This document shows positions 35,787 through 40,028 of a stretch of DNA of 40,028 bases, in pieces. The translations under genes and the position numbers were made by a program. Numbering within the stretch: position 1 is the first letter of the stretch; every line of letters begins with the position of its first letter. Source of the DNA: Gammaproteobacteria bacterium (GTDB lineage Bacteria > Pseudomonadota > Gammaproteobacteria > Pseudomonadales > Pseudohongiellaceae); assembly GCA_009844085.1 (NCBI GenBank), contig VYCF01000032.1, forward strand, positions 1 to 40,028. Reading direction: 5' to 3'. A model generated the notes under the pieces. It saw only the letters and a program-made list of their open reading frames with translations, did not search any database and was not told where the DNA came from.

Positions 35787-37541
35787 TCAGCGCAGGGAAA
35801 CCCGCAGTCTGACGCCGCCGAGTTCGATGGCGTCGCCGTCGCGCAATGCGATCGAGTCATGATCGGCGAGTTCGCGACCGTTCACCGTCACGCCATTGGT
35901 GGCGCCGAGATTCTCGATCAGCAATCGGTCTTCTTCCGCGTACAGGCGGGCATGCTCACGGGACAGGGTGCGGTCGTCGATGAGAAAAGTCGAATTTCTC
36001 GGGTTGCGGCCGATCACAGATCCGTCGCCCGCCAGCATCGAGCCGGGAATCTTCAGGCTCACGCCGGCGCCTTCCGCAGTGGTTCCATCCAGCACGCAGT
36101 CCGGCGCGAGCGCGTCCCGGGCCGCGGCGGAGGCGGCGAACTCCATCTGTTCCCGCGCCGCAGCGGCTTCCTCGCGCGCGGCGGCGGCGCTGCCGGCGGC
36201 GAGCGCGAGTTCCCGGGAACGGCGGCGGGAATAGATAAAGAAGAACAGCAGCAAGAGCGATAGCACAGCCGCCGCCGCTCCAACGATCAGGTACAGGCGC
36301 TGCTCATCGACTGCCTGTTGCTGTTCTATCTGCGCCTGTAAACTGGTCAACTGCGCCTGGAGCGCCGCCGCGGTTTCCAGATTCGCGTCGCGTTCGCCGA
36401 CCGCGGCGTCGAGTTCGGCGCGCAGGGTTTCGGCTTCGTCGGCGCCGGTGCGCACCGCTTCTTCGTATTGCGCTTCAAGTTCGCTCACGAGAGCCTCGGC
36501 TTCTTCGGCCCGGACTGCCGCCTGATCGAGTTGTTGCTGCGCTTCTGCGAGCGCCTCGCCGGCCTGTTGCGATTCGGATTGCGCCTGTTGCGCCAGAGAT
36601 TCGGCCTGTTGCGCCAGGGTTTCGGCTTCTTCGGCGCGGCTTTGGGCGGCATCGGCCTCGGACTGGGCCTGGGCTGCCTGTTCTTCCGCCTGTCTCGCCC
36701 TTTCGGCAGCCTCGGCAGCCTGGGACAGTGCGACTTCCCGCGCGCTGACACAGGATTCCGCGATGCGGGATACCGGAATGCCCGCCTCGTTCATCAGGCC
36801 AACCAGGGCCGTAATGCCGGCGGCGAAAACCGCGCCTTCCGGGGCCTCGCCCCGGCGCAGCCTCAAGGCGGAAACGCCGGGCGTCCCCCGGTTTACGCCA
36901 GCGACCTCGCCGCATTCGTTAAGCAGGGGCCCACCGTATCCCGCCGCTGGAATCATCGCATTGTGCGAAAGCAGCGGCACCGCAGGCGCGCCCGCGGCGG
37001 CGGGAATCTCGCTTGCTTCGCCAACGGCGCCGGAGGCCAGGTTCACGGACGCGCCTTCGGCGCCGGGCGCTACCGCCTCGCCCGCCGCAGACCAGATTCC
37101 GGCGGAATAGACAATCCTGCCCGGGTCGAATCCATCCAGCGCCAGCGGCAGTCCGTTGGCCGGAAGTCCTTCGACCGCAAGCAGGGCAAGGTCGGACCGG
37201 GCATTGGCATGGACCACGCGGCCCTCAAGCGGATTCGCCGGCGCGGCCAATGGCAACACACGGATGTTTTCCCCGCCTTCGAACAAATGGGCCGAAGTGA
37301 GCACATGCCCCGCTGCGCCGACAATAAATCCCGAAGCGGCGCGGCTGATTTCATCGTCGTTTTCGAGCACGAGAACCTGCACAAGTCCGGAACGGATTTC
37401 CGGGTCGTCCGGTGAAAGCGATTGCGGCTCCGGGTCCTGCGCCCGGGCGGTCGCGGCGGGCAGCATCGCCAGCGCGAAAATCGCCGTCAGCGCGGCGCAA
37501 CGCCGCCAAGGCAATCGCATGGATTTTGCATCTGGATTCAT
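35787..37541 (-). CDS. pseudo-protease with coiled coil, TM and cytosolic FHA domain
   Basis: A 584-residue paralogue of the next gene. The start is the ATG at 37541 (MNPDAKSMRL) with a strong GGAGGA SD; upstream codons in this frame overlap the phosphatase gene and are not real. It has a signal peptide to about 35 and a trypsin-like domain (about 45-262) that keeps H85 (LTSAHLFEG) and D117 (ARSDLALL). The Ser motif reads PAAGYGGPLL, with Y202 replacing the nucleophile. A long Ala/Glu/Gln coiled coil (about 265-412), a TM segment (about 416-437), a second short coiled coil and an FHA domain (about 498-584: VIGRNPRNSTFL, SREHARL, GATNGVTVNG) follow. It is probably a catalytically dead sensor or scaffold. 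Confidence 0.86.
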   Translation of the reverse strand: MNPDAKSMRLPWRRCAALTAIFALAMLPAATARAQDPEPQSLSPDDPEIRSGLVQVLVLENDDEISRAASGFIVGAAGHVLTSAHLFEGGENIRVLPLAAPANPLEGRVVHANARSDLALLAVEGLPANGLPLALDGFDPGRIVYSAGIWSAAGEAVAPGAEGASVNLASGAVGEASEIPAAAGAPAVPLLSHNAMIPAAGYGGPLLNECGEVAGVNRGTPGVSALRLRRGEAPEGAVFAAGITALVGLMNEAGIPVSRIAESCVSAREVALSQAAEAAERARQAEEQAAQAQSEADAAQSRAEEAETLAQQAESLAQQAQSESQQAGEALAEAQQQLDQAAVRAEEAEALVSELEAQYEEAVRTGADEAETLRAELDAAVGERDANLETAAALQAQLTSLQAQIEQQQAVDEQRLYLIVGAAAAVLSLLLLFFFIYSRRRSRELALAAGSAAAAREEAAAAREQMEFAASAAARDALAPDCVLDGTTAEGAGVSLKIPGSMLAGDGSVIGRNPRNSTFLIDDRTLSREHARLYAEEDRLLIENLGATNGVTVNGRELADHDSIALRDGDAIELGGVRLRVSLR

Positions 37542-37611
37542 GAAAACGCTTCCTCCCAATCTGCCCATCGATAGAATCTCGCCGCCCGCGCAACTCGCGC
37601 CGGCCTGTGAA

Positions 37612-38436
37612 TCAGCTGAGCCTGACGACTTCGGTGTCCGCCTCGTCGCTTTCGTATGCTCCGCGCCGAACGACGAAAACGGTGGCGTTGTCCTGCCGTT
37701 CCTTGTCGATGGTTTCGATCCGGTGAATGATCGCATTGGCGATTTCCCTGGCGTCGTTCTCGTTGGAAAGACAAATTCCGGCCAGTTCGTCCTCGCCAAG
37801 CGTATCGATGCCGTCGGTGGAAAGCAGCAAGATATCGTTCGCCAGCAGGTGTTCCTCGCCGAAATCGAACTTCTCGACGCCATCGCCGAGCACCGCGCTC
37901 GTCAGGGCGAGCCGGTCGGGATGGGTGTCCGCCTCTTCGCGCGAAATCTCGTTGCGGCGCACAAGTTCGTCGAGTTCAAAGGCGTAAACATGGAGCGGAT
38001 TGATGCGCTCAAGTTTTCCGCCACGATAGCGCAGAATCAGGGAATCGCCGATACTCAGCCAGAAATAGCGGTCAGCGAAAAACAGCGAAGCGATCAGTGT
38101 GCAGCCCGGGGATTCGCCGCGCTCGCCGGTCAATTCGGCGCTATTGGCTCGAATCGTCTCGCCCAGGGTTTCATTGGCGTGCTCCAGCGCAAATACGAGA
38201 CGCTCGGCGGCGGATGGCAGGTTTGTCCGGCCGTAGCCGGAAAGAAAGGCGTTAACGACTATTTCGCTCGCCTGATCGCCAGCCGGCGCCCCGCCCATGC
38301 CGTCGGCAACGACAGCGAGCAAACCAGGCGATCCCTCCCGGGACGGCGGCGGCCTGTCGTTGAGCCCGGAGCAATCTTCCTGGCGGCCGCGGGCGCCTAC
38401 GGTCGCCGCGATGGCGTAGTCGCGCCCTTCAATCAT
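37612..38436 (-). CDS. PP2C-family serine/threonine phosphatase
   Basis: A 274-residue cytosolic metal-dependent phosphatase of the PPM/PP2C (Stp1/PrpC) type. The metal-ligand motifs are complete: RQEDCS (E20, D21), VVADGMGG (D45, G46), GCTLIASLF, SIGDSLILRY (D131), LLLSTDGI (D208) and QDNATVFVV (D249). It should remove phosphate from Ser/Thr residues, most likely on proteins read by the neighbouring FHA domains. It overlaps the upstream FHA gene by 8 bases, so they are translationally coupled. No partner kinase lies in the window. Confidence 0.94.
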   Translation of the reverse strand: MIEGRDYAIAATVGARGRQEDCSGLNDRPPPSREGSPGLLAVVADGMGGAPAGDQASEIVVNAFLSGYGRTNLPSAAERLVFALEHANETLGETIRANSAELTGERGESPGCTLIASLFFADRYFWLSIGDSLILRYRGGKLERINPLHVYAFELDELVRRNEISREEADTHPDRLALTSAVLGDGVEKFDFGEEHLLANDILLLSTDGIDTLGEDELAGICLSNENDAREIANAIIHRIETIDKERQDNATVFVVRRGAYESDEADTEVVRLS

Positions 38437-39067
38437 CTACGTCGGGCCAGTCGAAGTCTTTCGAACAGAAACTCTGGAACCGCAAGGTCGTATCGCCGAT
38501 CTGAATCTCGGCGCCCGGAGCGATCGGTTTCGCTTCCATGACGACTTCGCCGTTCAGATAGGTCAGATTGGCGCCCTCGCCGTGATTCAGCAGGAAACTG
38601 CGCTGGCGGGGTTCATAGGCGATGCGGGCATGGTTGCTGCGGGAAATACTGTCATCGCCGAAATCGACCCGGATGCGCGAGGTCTCGCTGCGGCCAATGG
38701 CGTTCATGCCGTTTCCGAGGGTCAACACGCGCCCTTTGCCCGGCCCGCGAACGATCACGAGCCAGCCGACCGGCGGGTCGTTCATGGGATCCTTCGCGCT
38801 CGCGGCGTCTTCTTGAGCGGCGCGCTTCGCCGGCGAAATGATTCGGGTTTCCTCGCCCCGCCCGCGGCGCAGCGGCGTTGTCGGCGCGTCCCAGTTCGCA
38901 TCTCCCGCTTCGGATCTTCGCGACTTGCCGGGACCGAACAGTGAGTCCTCGGGTTCGCTCCGCAAGGGCTTGGTGGCTGGCTCGCCGCCGGATTCTTCTT
39001 CGCGACCTTTGACTACGCCGGTAGGCTCTTCGTACAACTCACCGTCCCTGCCGCGCTTGATTGGCAT
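38429..39067 (-). CDS. cytosolic FHA-domain protein
   Basis: A 212-residue soluble protein, first gene of the cassette. The N-terminal 90 residues are charged and probably disordered (MPIKRGRDGELYEEPTG, then RRGRGEETRIISP), rich in Thr/Ser that could be phosphorylation targets. A C-terminal FHA domain (about 100-205) has LTLGNGMNAIGRSETSRIRV, DSISRSNHARI and LTYLNGE. I use the ATG at 39067; the frame extends seven codons further to an ATG at 39088, and neither has a strong SD. An FHA protein next to PP2C resembles the regulatory proteins of kinase-controlled secretion or envelope systems. Confidence 0.84.
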   Translation of the reverse strand: MPIKRGRDGELYEEPTGVVKGREEESGGEPATKPLRSEPEDSLFGPGKSRRSEAGDANWDAPTTPLRRGRGEETRIISPAKRAAQEDAASAKDPMNDPPVGWLVIVRGPGKGRVLTLGNGMNAIGRSETSRIRVDFGDDSISRSNHARIAYEPRQRSFLLNHGEGANLTYLNGEVVMEAKPIAPGAEIQIGDTTLRFQSFCSKDFDWPDVDD

Positions 39068-39100
39068 ACGCAATACCCCGCTCACCATTCGAATGAACCG

Positions 39101-39129
39101 ATTTTTCTTGAAGACAAGCGTATTGTCAA
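39101..39129 (-). promoter_or_regulatory. promoter of the FHA-PP2C-protease-MotAB cassette
   Basis: A perfect -35 TTGACA (39129-39124), a 17-base spacer and AAAAAT (39106-39101) on the minus strand. Transcription would start near 39094, giving a leader of about 27 bases to the FHA gene. All seven downstream genes are on this strand with gaps of 73 bases or less, and no terminator was seen between them. Confidence 0.6.
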
Positions 39130-39142
39130 ACTTCGGCTTGGG

Positions 39143-39334
39143 TCAATTCAACGCAAGCAACCGTTCGTGTCGCCAGATGCGGATCACGAAAATCATGTCT
39201 TGCTCATGGCGGTAGATTATTCTGAAAGGCGGGTGAATCAACTCACGGAGGAATGGCTGGCTGAATTCGGGAACGACCCGGCCCAAGCCGGGCCGTTTCG
39301 GCAAATTCGATGGGAAGCCCAGGCATCGCCTCAT
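39143..39334 (-). pseudogene. N-terminally deleted ParE/RelE-type toxin remnant
   Basis: A 63-residue frame whose second half is a clear ParE-type toxin core (GRVVPEFSQPFLRELIHPPF, then RIIYRHEQDMIFVIRIWRHERLL). Intact toxins are about 95-100 residues and begin with a helical hairpin (two helices of about 35-40 residues) before this GRVVPEF segment. Here only about 17 unrelated-looking residues precede it. The ATG still overlaps the antitoxin stop as ATGA, so the deletion kept the translational coupling. I infer an inactive or attenuated toxin. An alternative is a naturally short variant. Confidence 0.7.
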
Positions 39335-39600
39335 TCAAGCCCGAACTGTTTCTTGACCTGTTCAAGCGGAACCGTGCGGCCGGCTTCGACATCCGCAAGC
39401 CCTGTGACGACCGCTTTCAAAAACGCCAGTTCATCCGCAACGCTCTCGTAGTCGGCCAGAGATTGCATGACGGCAACGCCTCGCCCCCGATTGGTAAGCA
39501 GCACGGGCCGCTGCGATTTCTCGACATGTTTAACAACCCGCCCGGGGTTTACCTTCATTTGCGTGAGCGGAATAACGTCTTCGGAAAATTTGGTTTGCAT
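39331..39600 (-). CDS. Phd/YefM-family antitoxin
   Basis: An 89-residue antitoxin with the N-terminal DNA-binding domain (VIPLTQMKVNPGRVVKHVEKS, RPVLLTNRGRGVAVMQSLADYE) and a C-terminal helix that would cover the toxin (LKAVVTGLADVEAGRTVPLE). It is full length. SD AAGG lies 8 bases before the ATG. Such antitoxins repress their own promoter, and the TAGC/GCTA repeat at 39618-39630 just upstream could be part of the operator. The partner toxin gene is truncated, so this may persist as an orphan antitoxin. Confidence 0.88.
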   Translation of the reverse strand: MQTKFSEDVIPLTQMKVNPGRVVKHVEKSQRPVLLTNRGRGVAVMQSLADYESVADELAFLKAVVTGLADVEAGRTVPLEQVKKQFGLE

Positions 39601-39633
39601 CGATTCGACCTTTGGGATAGCTAATCGCTACTG

Positions 39634-39662
39634 ATAATAGCACTTGTTAAAAGTACGCTCAA
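39634..39662 (-). promoter_or_regulatory. promoter of the antitoxin-toxin pair
   Basis: TTGAGC (39662-39657), a 17-base spacer and TATTAT (39639-39634) on the minus strand form a good sigma-70 promoter, starting about 30 bases before the antitoxin ATG. A small inverted repeat TAGC-n5-GCTA (39618-39630) lies between it and the gene, where antitoxin autorepression would be expected. Confidence 0.6.
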
Positions 39663-39727
39663 TTGTCCACTTAATTCAATTACGCATTAAAAAATTCTGA
39701 TGGATTGGGAAGACGGACAGCAATTAC

Positions 39728-39747
39728 TGTTCGGCAAGGGCTGAACA
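39728..39747. other. hairpin of uncertain role (possible terminator or element end)
   Basis: TGTTCGGC-AAGG-GCTGAACA is an 8-bp stem (one G:T pair) with a 4-base loop. It lies between the antitoxin promoter and the transposase remnant. No T-run follows directly on either strand. It may be a terminator or part of the insertion-sequence boundary. Otherwise I see nothing coding in 39663-39879. Confidence 0.35.
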
Positions 39748-39879
39748 AATCACAGTCGGTTTTGGCCTGGTGTGCGCGTTAACAGTGCGGGGCAAAGCAC
39801 TCATTGTTATTGAAAAGGCGGTTGCGATGGCGCAGTTAACGTTTGCAGAGTTTGAGCCCGGCGCGAAGAAGCCCCCGAG

Positions 39880-40028
39880 CTATGCTCGAATCTGGTGTAT
39901 GGGTGAGTTGAGTCGTGTGGCGGTTCTCTGCTGCGCCTGGTCGATGAAGAAGGCGAGCAGCATCAGGTGCGCGAACACCGTCGCCAGATGGTTCCCGCCG
40001 TGGCCGTAGTTGTGCTCGAAGCCGTAGC
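39880..40028 (-). mobile_element. transposase C-terminal fragment, partial and degraded
   Basis: On the minus strand the frame from the window edge reads YGFEHNYGHGGNHLATVFA, then HLMLLAFFIDQAQQ. I recall this FEHN-GHG-HL pattern from the C-terminal region of DDE-type insertion-sequence transposases. After DQAQQ the sequence becomes RTATRLNSPIHQIRA and stops at 39880, whereas I would expect about 50 more residues, so the end looks truncated or frameshifted. The element continues outside the window. The exact IS family cannot be fixed from 48 residues. Confidence 0.62.

Noticed and set aside
36460..36750. Short periodic repeats suggestive of a CRISPR or tandem array
   Set aside because: The periodicity comes from Ala/Glu/Gln heptads in the coiled coil of the pseudo-protease; there are no unique spacers or constant repeats.
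37542..37883. N-terminal extension of the pseudo-protease frame
   Set aside because: These 114 codons overlap the PP2C gene in another frame and look non-biological; a strong SD and signal peptide support the start at 37541.
31058..39067. Zorya-type phage defence system
   Set aside because: A MotA/MotB-like pair is present, but there is no ZorC, no ZorD helicase or nuclease, and the MotB-like protein lacks the OmpA domain. The FHA/PP2C/protease genes do not belong to Zorya.
37612..39067. Type VI secretion regulators (PppA/Fha)
   Set aside because: PP2C and FHA genes are shared with such systems, but no Tss/Hcp/VgrG/ClpV genes are in the window.

Overview
The window (about 40 kb, roughly 60% GC, densely coded on both strands) looks like a chromosomal segment of a free-living gammaproteobacterium. 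The evidence is the fxsA-groES-groEL order, a homodimeric-type pyruvate dehydrogenase E1 (aceE) beside a two-lipoyl aceF with the Asn-type active site known from Azotobacter and Pseudomonas, an ampDE pair, and yajQ, xseA and two CCA-encoding tRNA genes. Two TonB-dependent receptors and two PQQ beta-propeller dehydrogenases suggest an aerobic heterotroph that oxidises substrates in the periplasm. The species cannot be named from the sequence.

Layout. 1-2.5 kb: the tail of a TonB-dependent receptor converges on a secreted DUF1080 protein. 2.5-4.4 kb: a minus-strand run of tRNA-Leu(TAG), a vWA protein, a membrane J-protein, tRNA-Ile(GAT) and the DUF1080 gene. 4.4-7.0 kb: a crotonase, a structured palindromic element, a coiled-coil membrane protein and a short urate-hydroxylase-like membrane protein. 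7.1-12.0 kb: groEL, groES (with a sigma-32-type promoter), fxsA, an alkyltransferase-like protein, an AmpG-like permease and yajQ. 12.1-18.2 kb: aceF, aceE with candidate PdhR/GntR-type operators, ampE and ampD. 18.3-28.1 kb: a PQQ dehydrogenase diverges from a four-gene run of TonB receptor, secreted unknown, cytochrome c/copper-monooxygenase fusion, and cytochrome c/PQQ dehydrogenase. 28.1-31.0 kb: xseA, an M23 peptidase and a DsbA-like protein, coupled by ATGA overlaps.

31.1-39.1 kb holds the most unusual block. It is a seven-gene minus-strand cassette with a good sigma-70 promoter just upstream. In transcription order it encodes an FHA protein, a PP2C phosphatase, a pseudo-protease with coiled coil, TM and FHA, an active-looking trypsin-like protease with TM and FHA, a MotA/TolQ/ExbB-like channel, a MotB/ExbD-like protein whose periplasmic stalk carries spaced cysteines and a DUF2135-like domain, and a secreted TPR protein with a TonB-like tail. 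I infer a membrane system in which cytoplasmic phospho-threonine signalling (FHA readers, PP2C eraser; the kinase is not in the window) is connected to periplasmic proteolysis and to a proton-driven channel. This is the best candidate for an undescribed system.

39.1-40.0 kb: a Phd/YefM antitoxin with an N-terminally deleted ParE-type toxin, then a degraded transposase C-terminus running off the window edge.
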